A DNA stretch of 64,000 nt from Salicibibacter cibi (GCF_016495865.1 NZ_CP054706.1:2480001-2544000); one strand, 5' to 3'. Positions 8,616 to 19,267 are shown, numbered from the stretch's first letter. Translations and numbers: made by a program. Notes: generated by a model from the sequence alone, not told the origin.

Positions 8616-10238
8616 TTACAAATAGAAAAATTGGTGGCGGAACGTCTCCGATTTCACTTGATCAAACAAGGCCAGCACGCGTTCTTCCCCATATTCGTTA
8701 AGCATCTGCACGATATTCAACACGCGTTCCTGCGGTTGTTCATTTGGGTACAAGCGTTTTTCCAACTGTCGGACATTATCCGCTCTCGGCTTGACACTCT
8801 GCAATTGCTTTTGTTCAATGCGCTGTTGCAAATCCTTAAGCACTTGCTGCATCCTTTGGTAATTTTTATCTGCATACCTTTCTTCACTTGGCGCCAGTTC
8901 GTATAAAGCGTTGGCGAGCATTTGCTGGCCTTCGCCGGCAAGTGCGAGGCTTTTTTGGAACAATTTTTCCGTATCCAACTGCCGGTTTTTTTCTTCCAAG
9001 GCATCAGCATACGCGGACGCACCTTCATTTGCCACCTTGTTCGCCGATAGATTCTCCGCATCAATCGTCTTTCCGCTTTTGCGATCGACATACGTATGGT
9101 GGGCGCGAGGAGCAACAGGCGGAACATTCCTTCCGAAATGATGGAAAAGCGGGCCGACCATAGACCAATAAGCTGCTTCCCCCGGACCGGCAACGAACGT
9201 TAATACCGGCAATAACATTTCTTGGACGAGCGGGCGTGTATAAACATTTGCGCTAAACTTTTCCGGATGGTTTTTTGCTTCCAGCGCCCAATCCGCCCGC
9301 GGCATTTTATATTGACCATTATGAAGCGATAGTTCCCCATCCGGATGGGCGATTAGTTTTTCCCTCCGGCCACTCGCGCTATAGAATAAATGAGTGTGAT
9401 CTTGCGTCGCTTCGATGAATGCCGGGGATCCATTCACTTGTTCTACCTTTTCTTTTGCGGTGAAAAATGCTTCTCTTACATGATCATTTTCCTCAATCAA
9501 TCGTGTCCAAGTTTCCGTCATCAGCTTTCGAAACCGGGGTTGCTGCGGATCAATGAGCACAAGCCCGTGTTTGCGGAATAGCCAAAGCATCACTTCTGCA
9601 AAAAAATCGGAGACGGTGGAAGATTTTTTTGCGAAATGCGCCAGTTTATCATGCAACCTTCGCGAGTAAGGAGTTTCCCGGTAGTTGAGAAATACGGTAT
9701 GTAACCACCGATGGATAGCAGGAAGGTCAATGGGCTGTTCCGAAACCGGGGCGCCGGTATGCGTGTGCCCGTCATATTTAATTTTTGCTACATTCCCATC
9801 CTGGTTGTGAACGAAAATGTGATTGACTTCTTCCCAATCGTGGTCTTCTCCGGCAATCCAAAAAACCGGAAGAACGGGGATTCCCAATCTCTTTTCTTCT
9901 TCTTCCGCTTTTAATAGAACCGTCAACGCTTTGGAAATTGTATAAATCGGTCCCGTCAGCAAACCAGCCTGTTGCCCGCCGACCACAACAACGCTTCGTT
10001 CATCTTGCAGTTTATCGATTTGTTTCAAAGCTTTCTCGCGATGTTCATATTTTTGATGATAATCGTACAGCGCTTTTCGCAACTGTTCACGTTTAAAACC
10101 GTGGTCCCGCAACTCACGACAGCGCCTCTCTTCCTCACCAAAAGGAGGATAATCGTAAAACGCCCGAACGGTTGGGTCCCCTTGCGCATAAAGATGGGCC
10201 CACCCCTGAAGTTGCACGGGGAATGATTCTACCGTCAT
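8616..10238 (-). CDS. bshC: BshC, bacillithiol synthesis cysteine-adding enzyme
   Basis: A 540-residue protein that joins cysteine to glucosaminyl-malate in the last step of bacillithiol synthesis, the main low-molecular-weight thiol of Bacilli. The family sequence VVVGGQQAGLLTGP and the nucleotidyltransferase-like core (FWIAGEDHDWEEVNHI) are seen, followed by a C-terminal coiled coil (about 450-505). I chose ATG 10238 (MTVESFPVQ), preceded by AAAGGT at nine bases; the longer frame is not conserved. It is the upstream neighbour of mraZ, as in B. subtilis (yllA). Confidence 0.95.
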   Translation of the reverse strand: MTVESFPVQLQGWAHLYAQGDPTVRAFYDYPPFGEEERRCRELRDHGFKREQLRKALYDYHQKYEHREKALKQIDKLQDERSVVVVGGQQAGLLTGPIYTISKALTVLLKAEEEEKRLGIPVLPVFWIAGEDHDWEEVNHIFVHNQDGNVAKIKYDGHTHTGAPVSEQPIDLPAIHRWLHTVFLNYRETPYSRRLHDKLAHFAKKSSTVSDFFAEVMLWLFRKHGLVLIDPQQPRFRKLMTETWTRLIEENDHVREAFFTAKEKVEQVNGSPAFIEATQDHTHLFYSASGRREKLIAHPDGELSLHNGQYKMPRADWALEAKNHPEKFSANVYTRPLVQEMLLPVLTFVAGPGEAAYWSMVGPLFHHFGRNVPPVAPRAHHTYVDRKSGKTIDAENLSANKVANEGASAYADALEEKNRQLDTEKLFQKSLALAGEGQQMLANALYELAPSEERYADKNYQRMQQVLKDLQQRIEQKQLQSVKPRADNVRQLEKRLYPNEQPQERVLNIVQMLNEYGEERVLALFDQVKSETFRHQFFYL

Positions 10239-10423
10239 GTTTACCGACCTTTCTTCTATTCCAAGATATATATATAACGAAGTATGTATATTCCATCCTT
10301 TTGAAGGAGCCAAAACGAGCATAGCAAAAAATCGAAAACAGGGAAAGAGCTTAGGGCGATTGGTGGATTTAGTGTAGCATATGAACCGTACGTTTGCTCA
10401 CGATCTGCTTAGTACGGATGAAA

Positions 10424-10457
10424 ATCCCGTTTCACAACCAAGTGATACGGGATTTTT
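10424..10457. terminator. Bidirectional hairpin terminator
   Basis: AATCCCGTTTCAC and GTGATACGGGATT form an imperfect stem with T-rich sequence on the plus side and TTTTC on the minus side. It probably ends the transcript of the rsfA-like gene. Small repeat copy R1 begins in its T run. Confidence 0.6.
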
Positions 10458-10548
10458 TGGCAGATAAGAAACGATAAATCAACTTTCTTGTCTGCATAAG
10501 AGCAACGAAGGCTTTCGCCATAAAACATGACGAAAAGCCAAGTTTTCT
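10455..10548 (+). repeat. Two-hairpin small repeat, copy R1
   Basis: Starts with TTTTGGCAGATAAGAAA and ends with GAAAAGCCAAGTTTTCTAA. It matches copy R2 (18779-18880) almost throughout, and R3-R6 in part. The two ends of the consensus can each fold into a hairpin. Confidence 0.8.
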
Positions 10549-10607
10549 AACATACGGATGGCTTATAGCAAGAAATTCCTCCCAGCTTCGAAGTAGCCCG
10601 GGACCTA

Positions 10608-11132
10608 TCACTCTTTTTCTCCTTGCCATTCCCTTGCCTTATCAAGCATTGATAAAAACGATTTGTAATCGTTGCGCAAACGTTCCAGTTCTTGTTGCAC
10701 TTTTTCCTTTTCGGATGCTAGCGCCCGGCTTTTTTCTTGTTCTGTTGCAAGGGCTTCTTTTAACGACCCGATATTCTTTTCATCTTTATCCAGATTTTTC
10801 AAATAAACGATGATGTCTTCCAACCGCAAGCCTTCTTCCTCTTCCGTTTTCCTCGGCGCCGGCGAAGGCTCATCTTCCGAAACCGCTTCTTTCTTTTCCG
10901 GATTATTTTGTTTTTTCTTTTGCTGCTTTGCGATTTTCACCGCCTCATCATACTTTTTTCGGATCGTCGCGTTCCAGCGGAACCCGCATGCCGCCGAGGT
11001 CCGTTCCAACTTCTTTCCCACTTCTTCGAAAGCTTGTAATTGGGTCCTCCCTTCACGAATATTTTTGAGTACAATCTCCGCTAACATTAAGTCTTCCTCT
11101 TCATTCCATGCGTCCTGCCTCAGTGCAGTCAT
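10608..11132 (-). CDS. RsfA-family prespore transcription factor (YlbO-like)
   Basis: A 174-residue protein whose N-terminal half carries a Myb/SANT-like DNA-binding domain ([15 protein letters not shown] and [16 protein letters not shown]) typical of the RsfA/YlbO family. The C-terminal half is a charged coiled coil (about 105-165). In B. subtilis RsfA fine-tunes sigma-F genes in the forespore. I chose ATG 11132, because the upstream TTG at 11147 overlaps the ribosome binding site GGAGGG. It sits between rpmF and bshC, as ylbO does. Confidence 0.85.
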   Translation of the reverse strand: MTALRQDAWNEEEDLMLAEIVLKNIREGRTQLQAFEEVGKKLERTSAACGFRWNATIRKKYDEAVKIAKQQKKKQNNPEKKEAVSEDEPSPAPRKTEEEEGLRLEDIIVYLKNLDKDEKNIGSLKEALATEQEKSRALASEKEKVQQELERLRNDYKSFLSMLDKAREWQGEKE

Positions 11133-11470
11133 TCCAATTCCCTCCAATGCTTTTATTAAGTGAATAACGTTTCATAGAATTTGTTTGCGTTTTATCATTC
11201 ATTATGTACGTTTATGCGCGACTCTATCCTTCTATGATTGCAATTTCCGTTGTTTCGTTCAAAAAATAGAGCGCGCTTTCGTACTAGACCCAAAATTTTG
11301 GTCCAGCGAATGGAAATGGGAAATTTTGCAACAGCAAGGAATGCTCAGAGGATAATTTCAGGAGAAGATAAGCATAGATCGTCCTATTTAGAGGGATTCG
11401 CTTCATTATAGAAGCAGAAAATGGTAACTGTCTGAGCTAGAGTTGCCGCTTTTGCCACATGTGAGCCGTT

Positions 11471-11550
11471 GCAGCTATCAGTTGAAGCCGGGATGCCGCT
11501 TTCATGGCTTCGCTTTCCACGGGCAAACGGTCAAACCTCCTCGCGCAAAA
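11471..11550 (-). repeat. Fragment of type B element (copy B2)
   Basis: These 80 bp match one half of the element at 58056-58340 on the opposite strand. Shared blocks include GCAGCTATCAG, ATGGCTTCGCTTTCC and CCTCCTCGCGCAAAA. It has no TIR on its outer side, so it is a truncated remnant. The rest of the 11133-11616 gap holds no gene I can support. Confidence 0.75.
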
Positions 11551-11616
11551 GCGATCGCACAAAAAAATCTTGCCTTTACAGACAAGATCAATGTTCAATG
11601 GGTGTTCCTGAAACGA

Positions 11617-11650
11617 AAAACCCCTGTTTTGCGCAAACAAGGGCTTTCTT
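11617..11650 (-). terminator. Terminator of the yceD-rpmF operon
   Basis: On the minus strand CCCTTGTTT and AACAGGGG form a hairpin followed by TTTTT, a few bases after the rpmF stop. Confidence 0.8.
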
Positions 11651-11654
11651 CACT

Positions 11655-11834
11655 TTAATCTTTCGGTTTGGTCACTTCTTCACCTTTGTACGTTCCGCAT
11701 GATTTACATACACGGTGGGAACGTTTCAATTCCCCACATTCCGGGCATTTCACCATGCCCGGGACATCCAATTTAAAATGCGTTCTCCGCTGTCTTTTTA
11801 CCGTTTTTGACGTTCGTCTTTTTGGTACGGCCAT
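11655..11834 (-). CDS. rpmF: Ribosomal protein bL32
   Basis: A 59-residue basic protein of the large ribosomal subunit. It shows the L32 N-terminus [10 protein letters not shown] and a four-cysteine zinc ribbon (CPECGE and CKSCG), so this is the zinc-binding form. The start at 11834 has AAGGAGGTGG eight bases upstream; the in-frame GTG at 11843 overlaps that site. It follows yceD in the usual two-gene operon. Confidence 0.97.
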   Translation of the reverse strand: MAVPKRRTSKTVKRQRRTHFKLDVPGMVKCPECGELKRSHRVCKSCGTYKGEEVTKPKD

Positions 11835-11856
11835 TTCTGCCACCTCCTTCTAACGA

Positions 11857-12384
11857 TCAATCCTCTTCTCTAAAGAATTTCGCCAAATCTGCCAAGCGAG
11901 GATCAACGTTGTCTTTTGCATCCAAGTCATCTTTTACTTCACTGCTTACAACGTTCCAATCGGTACCGGACTGCGGAGCCGGTCCCTCTTTTTTCTCTCT
12001 GTTTATCACTCGCATGGGAATGGCCAACAAAATATGTTCCTTGATGTATGGAAGCAGATCCACATACCCATTCTCCGGCGCATGCACCGTTTCATCGTCT
12101 TCCGGGGGCTCAAAGCCATCAAGTCGGAAACTTTCTTCCACTTGGATATCAAAAGGAACATTAGTTTCAGCCAATGTGTTGGAATCCGGCAAGATCATCG
12201 TTCCCCGAACAGTCATATGAAAATGCGCGTGTTCGTTTTCAACTTCAACATGACCGGTCACATGAGCATTTGGTATGGCTATTAATTCTTTATCCCGATC
12301 TACAAGTTCACTTACATCAACGTGACTGTCAATTTCAATGCCGGTTGCACTGTTAGCCAATAATTGTTGAATCGTCCAGCGCAA
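11857..12384 (-). CDS. ylbN: YceD/DUF177 family protein (YlbN)
   Basis: A 175-residue protein of the YceD family, almost always encoded just before rpmF. It is linked to 23S rRNA or ribosome assembly, with no firm biochemical role. The C-terminal stretch with DPRLADLAKFF is typical. GTG at 12393 overlaps AGGTG, so TTG at 12384 (MRWTIQQLL) is the better start. A sigma-A type promoter is visible upstream. Confidence 0.88.
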   Translation of the reverse strand: MRWTIQQLLANSATGIEIDSHVDVSELVDRDKELIAIPNAHVTGHVEVENEHAHFHMTVRGTMILPDSNTLAETNVPFDIQVEESFRLDGFEPPEDDETVHAPENGYVDLLPYIKEHILLAIPMRVINREKKEGPAPQSGTDWNVVSSEVKDDLDAKDNVDPRLADLAKFFREED

Positions 12385-12411
12385 TTGCTTCACCTCATGA
12401 CAACAAAAATA

Positions 12412-12441
12412 ATTATAGCGGTCCTATCCATGGTTTGTCAA
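12412..12441 (-). promoter_or_regulatory. Promoter of yceD-rpmF
   Basis: On the minus strand TTGACA (12441-12436) and TATAAT (12417-12412) are both perfect sigma-A boxes, separated by 18 bp. The promoter overlaps the divergent ylbM promoter. Confidence 0.8.
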
Positions 12442-12463
12442 CATAATTTCTTTACATTATACT
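12435..12463 (+). promoter_or_regulatory. Promoter of tmcAL (ylbM)
   Basis: TTGTCA (12435-12440), a 17-bp spacer and TATACT (12458-12463). Its -35 box overlaps the -35 box of the divergent yceD promoter. Transcription would start near 12470, giving a leader of about 135 bases before the ATG. Confidence 0.6.
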
Positions 12464-12546
12464 GGGCGTAATGCACGCCTAACAGACTAGACGTTAGTTT
12501 AACATATCGCCCCCTTTATCGCGAAAAAAATTCACCGCAAACGCTG

Positions 12547-12606
12547 AAAGGAGAGAAACAGACGGTTGCGTTTTTTCTTATCCGCAACAACGTTCTGTAC
12601 ATACTT
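12547..12606 (+). promoter_or_regulatory. Leader motif 1: SD, hairpin, distant AUG (tmcAL)
   Basis: AAAGGAGAGAAACAGAC (12547-12563) is an ideal Shine-Dalgarno sequence but lies about 50 bases from the start codon. Between them GTTGCG and CGCAAC (12583-12588) form a hairpin. No other ribosome binding site precedes the ATG at 12607. The same arrangement and nearly the same bases occur before ylaI (45276-45332). Confidence 0.6.
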
Positions 12607-13839
12607 ATGAAGTCCATTGGTCTTATTGTTGAATACAACCCTTTGCATAATGGGCATGCTTATCATCTGCAAGCTTCTAAAGAAGCTTCCGGAGCCGATG
12701 TCGCCATTTGTGTCATGAGCGGCTACTTTTTACAGCGCGGCGAACCCGCGAGCTTCTCACGCCGCGCCCGAACGGAGATGGCGCTGGCGGCGGGGGCTGA
12801 TCTTGTGGTTGAGCTCCCCTATGCCTACTCAACTCAACATGCCCATTGGTTCGCCAGAGGTGCCATCTCCATTCTCGACGATTTATTTGCCGACGAATTC
12901 TATTTCGGCAGTGAAGCAGGGTCTATTCAAGATTTCCATGAACTTGACAGCTTTATGCAAAATCACGACTCATCGCTGCAAAAAAATGCACGTGCCTATT
13001 TGGCAAGCGGTGTTTCTTTTCCGGCCGCGCAGGCAAATGCCTTTCATGACGCAGATCCGCCCGGACATCTGCCTGATTTATCGAAACCAAACAATATTCT
13101 CGGATATCATTACGTCAAAGCAGCCCGTCAGTTGGAAGCCAAGATCAACGCCAAGACAATTCCCCGCATCCGTGCGCAATACCATGACGAGCTTTTGCCT
13201 AAGGGACAATCGATCGCGAGCGCGACCGCGATTCGCAAAATCCTTGCCGGGCATGCAGATGTAACCATGCTTCATCCCTACGTGCCGCGGCAAGTCTATG
13301 AAAAGATTGAACATTTTTACGAAAATGGACAACCGATGCACACGTGGGAAGCCTACTATCCTTATTTACAATTGGTGCTCGGCACACGGTCTCCCGATGC
13401 TCTCGCCCAAATATATGAAGCAGAAGAAGGACTTGAGAATCGATTTATAAAGACAGCCGTAACACAACCAACCTTTCAGGATTTCATGGACGAGGCAAAG
13501 ACAAAACGATACACTTGGACACGTCTCCAACGTTTGGCTGTACACATGCTTACCGGTACGACCAAAGTCGATATCGACAAAGCTTTTGGAGATGAGGCAC
13601 GCCCCCGTTCCGTCCGCATCCTCGGTTTCAATGAAACCGGACGGAAATATTTAAACACTGTTAAAAAACGCACGCCACTATCGTTATATCACCGGCCGCA
13701 GAAGAGGAAAAACGCCCAACAAATGTTAGACGAACGAGCGGCACGGGCGTATTATGCAATTTTCAGCGGAACCAAGAGAGTGGAGAAATGGAAACACGAA
13801 TATGCCCAACCCCCGGTGTATTGGGAGGAGGGGGATTAG
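12607..13839 (+). CDS. tmcAL: TmcAL, tRNA(Met) cytidine acetate ligase
   Basis: A 410-residue nucleotidyltransferase-fold enzyme that acetylates C34 of elongator tRNA(Met) with acetate and ATP. The N-terminus GLIVEYNPLHNGHAYHL carries the HxGH motif, and ISxxTAIR-like IASATAIRK is at about residue 202. The gene (ylbM in B. subtilis) is divergent from yceD, as expected. It lacks a close ribosome binding site and has the unusual leader described separately. Confidence 0.95.
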   Translation: MKSIGLIVEYNPLHNGHAYHLQASKEASGADVAICVMSGYFLQRGEPASFSRRARTEMALAAGADLVVELPYAYSTQHAHWFARGAISILDDLFADEFYFGSEAGSIQDFHELDSFMQNHDSSLQKNARAYLASGVSFPAAQANAFHDADPPGHLPDLSKPNNILGYHYVKAARQLEAKINAKTIPRIRAQYHDELLPKGQSIASATAIRKILAGHADVTMLHPYVPRQVYEKIEHFYENGQPMHTWEAYYPYLQLVLGTRSPDALAQIYEAEEGLENRFIKTAVTQPTFQDFMDEAKTKRYTWTRLQRLAVHMLTGTTKVDIDKAFGDEARPRSVRILGFNETGRKYLNTVKKRTPLSLYHRPQKRKNAQQMLDERAARAYYAIFSGTKRVEKWKHEYAQPPVYWEEGD

Positions 13840-14105
13840 TAGTAGTGTGTTTTGGGTTTTCCGAAACACCTACTCACGTACTTTGTAAACATCGAAGTCA
13901 TACGTTCGAAATCGGTGAAAACGCTGGCGATGCGGTCCATAATTAACCTTCAACGCTACGCTAGTGCAGAGTGGTTGCATCAATCATTCACACCAGTGAT
14001 GCCATTCTAAACACGTCATAGCGTGGTTTAACTATTTTCCAGAAATCCCGCCTTCGTTGGAAGAATCCCTCCCAGCGTACCTTATATTGAGAATTATTCT
14101 TTTTA
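13840..14105. other. Gene-free stretch after tmcAL
   Basis: No supported gene. A weak hairpin GTGTTT/AAACAC lies at about 13848-13871, just past the tmcAL stop, but has no T run. The rest shows nothing I can name. It leads into the tandem array. Confidence 0.4.
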
Positions 14106-14390
14106 CAGGGACGTTGGGCTTTCACTGCGTCCCCCGAATTGAAGTTTTTTCTCTGTTCAGGGACGATAGGCCTTCACTGCGTCCCCCGAATTGAAGTTTT
14201 TTTCTCTGTTCAGGGACGTTGGACTTTCACTGCGTCCCCCAAATTGAAGTTTTTTCTCTGTTCAGGGACGTTGGACTTTCACTGCGTCCCCCGAATTGAG
14301 AGTTTTTCTCTGTTCAGGGACGATGGACTTTCACTGCGTCCCCCGAATTGAAGTTTTTTCTCTGTTCAGGGACGGTGAGCTTTCCTGCGC
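14106..14390. repeat. Tandem array, 52-bp period, five units plus a partial
   Basis: Units begin with CAGGGACG at 14106, 14158, 14211, 14263, 14315 and 14367 (partial). The period is 52 bp, with one unit of 53. Within each unit GGGACG and CGTCCC can form a hairpin, followed by an A/T-rich arm containing GAATTGAAGTTTTTT. Units differ by a few substitutions. The array sits between convergent tmcAL and ylbL. The 160 bp from 14391 to ylbL show no gene. Confidence 0.9.
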
Positions 14391-14551
14391 ACTTTATTGG
14401 GGGATCATTCCAATAGGGCGCGGTAGCCCTTTCTGTTCCTTTTATTTGTCCATCTAAAGCGTCCTTGGCGAGGGGGGTTCCTTCGTTCAGCCGTTCTGCA
14501 CTAGAGCGGGACGCTATCCGTCGTTCCCCACTTCGAGTTCCCTGATCTCTT

Positions 14552-15592
14552 TTAAACTTCGTTCTCCAAATAATCAACGGCGTCCTGAAGCTCCAGTACC
14601 GGAACAATCGTCATCGGCGTGTCAATATCTTTGGCAGCTTCCATTGCCATTTCATAGTCGGATGTGTCTCCTAATCCGGTATCTTCCGGGGCAAAAAATA
14701 CATCAATGTCTGCATTATCCGCTGCCACCACTTTCTGGCCGACGCCACCGATACGCCCGACATTTCCTTCCTCATCAATGGAACCGGTGCCGGCAATGTT
14801 CAGTCCATCTGTTAAATCCTCTTCGATCAGCTGATTATAGATTTCGAGGGAAAACATTAATCCGGCCGAAGGGCCGCCAATATCACCGGTTTCAACGTTC
14901 ACCTCGGGTTCAAACTCACGTTGGCTGACAGGAAACTCAATCCCGAGTCCAACCATCGGCTCGTCTGCATGATGCATCGCCTCCGGAAACTCAACCATCT
15001 CCACATCCAACTCCAAGGCAGTACCTTCCCGATTAACGCTCAACTGCGCAAAATCTTCCGCATCTTTTTCTGCAAGCGACGCATTTAATTCGGTAATGTT
15101 ACCGATGTTTTCCCCATCGACGGCGGTAATGATGTCCCCGGATTCCAACACCTCTTCAGCACCCATACCATCCACAAACTGTGTAACGAGAACACCATTT
15201 TCATGCACTTCAGCCCCGGCTGCTTCAAAAGCTGCTACTTTGGCCGCATCCTGGGATTGGTGCATCGCTTGCAATTGCCGGTTATGATAGTCGTCATCCG
15301 TTTCCCCTTCCATGCGAACCGCCTCTTCAGGGGTCAGCACTCGGTAAGGACTTAAAAATGACCAGGCGTAGAGAATAAGATTGGCTTGGCTTTGCCGAAT
15401 CGTCGTTAAGTAAAATTCCCCTTCTTCGCCAACCCCTTCTTCAACCGTAATGAATTCATTCAAACCGACGGCATCCCCGGGTTGGGAATAATAATAAGGC
15501 ATCGGAATTTGATAGACCAACAACAAAACGATGACAAGCCCTACAATTAACCATGTTCTCGAAAACCTTCGTTCTTTTCTTTCTTCACTCAC
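14552..15592 (-). CDS. ylbL: YlbL, membrane-anchored PDZ/Lon-type protease
   Basis: A 346-residue protein with one N-terminal membrane helix (about 12-32), a PDZ domain (about 120-210) and a Lon-type proteolytic domain. The catalytic serine is in GGPSAGL and the lysine in GGVGQKV. In B. subtilis YlbL acts in cell-cycle checkpoint recovery by degrading the division inhibitor YneA. The start GTG at 15592 overlaps the ylbK stop (GTGA) and follows GGAAGGGG. The longer ATG start at 15610 overlaps that ribosome binding site. Confidence 0.93.
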   Translation of the reverse strand: MSEERKERRFSRTWLIVGLVIVLLLVYQIPMPYYYSQPGDAVGLNEFITVEEGVGEEGEFYLTTIRQSQANLILYAWSFLSPYRVLTPEEAVRMEGETDDDYHNRQLQAMHQSQDAAKVAAFEAAGAEVHENGVLVTQFVDGMGAEEVLESGDIITAVDGENIGNITELNASLAEKDAEDFAQLSVNREGTALELDVEMVEFPEAMHHADEPMVGLGIEFPVSQREFEPEVNVETGDIGGPSAGLMFSLEIYNQLIEEDLTDGLNIAGTGSIDEEGNVGRIGGVGQKVVAADNADIDVFFAPEDTGLGDTSDYEMAMEAAKDIDTPMTIVPVLELQDAVDYLENEV

Positions 15593-16380
15593 GATCTTTT
15601 CCCCTTCCATGCCTCAATCTTTTCCCGGATTTGCGGCAAATGGCGCAATGCTTCTTCCCGTCCTTGTTGAATGAGCGATTCCGTATCGTCGAATACAATC
15701 GCATTATTTGCCTGCATGATTGGTTTCATAAGAATGTCCGCTTCAATTTTTTTTGCTTTGACGAGTTCCCGAGCCATAATTTCCATACTTTGGATAATGA
15801 CATCGTGAATGGATGACGTCGATGGGGTTTCGGGAAAATAAGAGACATCGACCGCGACGACGAGGTCTGCCCCCATGTCTGTCACAACATTTGCGGGAAC
15901 GCGATCGATGACTCCTCCGTCAACGAGCAGATGCTCGCCGTAACGGACCGGGACGAAAATGCCGGGGATGGAAATGGTCGCCCGCAAAGCTTTTGCGATA
16001 GACCCGTTCGTAAAAAGAACCCTTTCCCCGCTGTTCAGATCGGTCGTAACCACGGTGGCAGGGATGTCCAGATTTTCTAGCATTTCCCCTTTCGTTAGCA
16101 TAAAAAATAATTCTTCCAAGCGTTTGCCGCTCACGAGCCCCATCTTCGGGACGGTGAAATCAATATAATATTTTCTGCGAAACAGATTGGCCAGTTGTTT
16201 TAAATCATCAGCGGAACGCCCGAGAGCCGCTAACGTTCCAATAACCGCCCCCATACTGCTTCCCGCGATAAAATTAATGGGAATGCCCTCTTCCTCAAAT
16301 ACTTCCAGCACTCCGATATGCGCGAATCCGCGAGCGCCTCCCGAACCGAGCGCAAGGCCAACGGACGGTTGATCGTTCAA
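15589..16380 (-). CDS. ylbK: Patatin-like phospholipase family protein (YlbK)
   Basis: A 263-residue protein of the RssA/patatin family. It has the oxyanion glycine loop GSGGARG (about residues 13-19), the nucleophile motif GSSMG (about 40-44) and the catalytic aspartate in DGG (about 152-154), so it should be an active serine acyl hydrolase. Substrate is unknown. The TTG start has AAGGAGG at good spacing. Its stop overlaps the ylbL start, suggesting translational coupling. Confidence 0.92.
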   Translation of the reverse strand: MNDQPSVGLALGSGGARGFAHIGVLEVFEEEGIPINFIAGSSMGAVIGTLAALGRSADDLKQLANLFRRKYYIDFTVPKMGLVSGKRLEELFFMLTKGEMLENLDIPATVVTTDLNSGERVLFTNGSIAKALRATISIPGIFVPVRYGEHLLVDGGVIDRVPANVVTDMGADLVVAVDVSYFPETPSTSSIHDVIIQSMEIMARELVKAKKIEADILMKPIMQANNAIVFDDTESLIQQGREEALRHLPQIREKIEAWKGKRS

Positions 16381-16503
16381 AATGGTTTCCTCCTTGCACC
16401 GGAGTGTTTGCTTGTGGCTTCATACTTAATTGGTCTAAATTGAAACGTTCTCTCGTATTTTAGTAAAGAAGAACCTGTCCCATCACCCGGAAGGAGAAAA
16501 ACG

Positions 16504-18764
<2,261 letters not shown>

Positions 18765-18778
18765 TGCCTCGCCGCCTT

Positions 18779-18880
18779 TCCTTTTGGCAGATAAAAAAGT
18801 ATAAATCAACTTTCTTTACTGCATAAGTTGGGCTAAAGCTTTTCGCCATAAAAGCTTGGCGAAAAGCCAAGTTTTCTAAC
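18779..18880 (+). repeat. Two-hairpin small repeat, copy R2
   Basis: A complete copy just upstream of the rsmD ribosome binding site. It begins TTTTGGCAGATAAAAAAG and ends GAAAAGCCAAGTTTTCTAA. The end can fold as GGCTTTTCGCC- and CTTGGC/GCCAAG-type hairpins. It lies in the 5' untranslated region of rsmD. Confidence 0.85.
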
Positions 18881-18912
18881 GTTTCCATCCTATCATATCC
18901 GAAGGACAAGTG

Positions 18913-19125
18913 TCAGAAACCATATACATTTTCAAAAGGATGTCTCGCAAACTTCGTATCCACCGGAAGATAAGCTTCCCTTCTGATGCTTCGTCGAAAA
19001 ATCGGGATATTTTTTCTGTTTTCTTCGGCTGTCCGTGTATATTTCCCATCGGACCGGGCTAGACTATGGATAGCAACATGATCCCATGTTGCAGATAACC
19101 GCGGAGAACGCTTACATTTCCCCAT
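18913..19125 (-). CDS. Possible 70-residue protein of unknown function
   Basis: The frame from ATG 19125 has an excellent ribosome binding site (GGAGGAA, nine bases upstream). It encodes a very basic, Arg-rich 70-residue protein with no membrane segment or motif I recognise. It lies between ylbG and rsmD on the same strand. No comparable gene is known to me at this place in B. subtilis, so it could be spurious. Confidence 0.35.
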   Translation of the reverse strand: MGKCKRSPRLSATWDHVAIHSLARSDGKYTRTAEENRKNIPIFRRSIRREAYLPVDTKFARHPFENVYGF

Positions 19126-19179
19126 AAGCGCTTCCTCCGGTTTCTCCTCTCCCATTGCCTGTAGTGTTTACAACAGGCG

Positions 19180-19208
19180 CCGCGTACCGGATTGGTACGC
19201 GGTTTTTT
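19180..19208 (+). terminator. Strong plus-strand terminator with no obvious gene
   Basis: CCGCGTACC and GGTACGCGG form a perfect 9-bp stem with a 5-base loop, followed by six T residues. On the minus strand there is no T run. No plus-strand gene lies upstream, so it may end an unannotated transcript or stop antisense transcription. Confidence 0.65.
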
Positions 19209-19231
19209 AATTGAGACTTTCATTCCTGCCA

Positions 19232-19267
19232 CAAAAGCAAAGCCCGGCGTGAAATCATTCGCCGGGC
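19232..19267 (-). terminator. Terminator of ylbG
   Basis: On the minus strand GCCCGGCG and CGCCGGGC form a stem followed by TTTGCTTTT, directly after the ylbG stop. Confidence 0.8.

Noticed and set aside
14139..14351. 70-codon plus-strand frame across the 14-kb array
   Set aside because: It is made only of repeat units, has no ribosome binding site, and would be broken by any change in unit number.
14106..14390. CRISPR array
   Set aside because: Units are continuous and near identical over their whole length, with no unique spacers; the same holds for 50277-50497. No cas gene is near.
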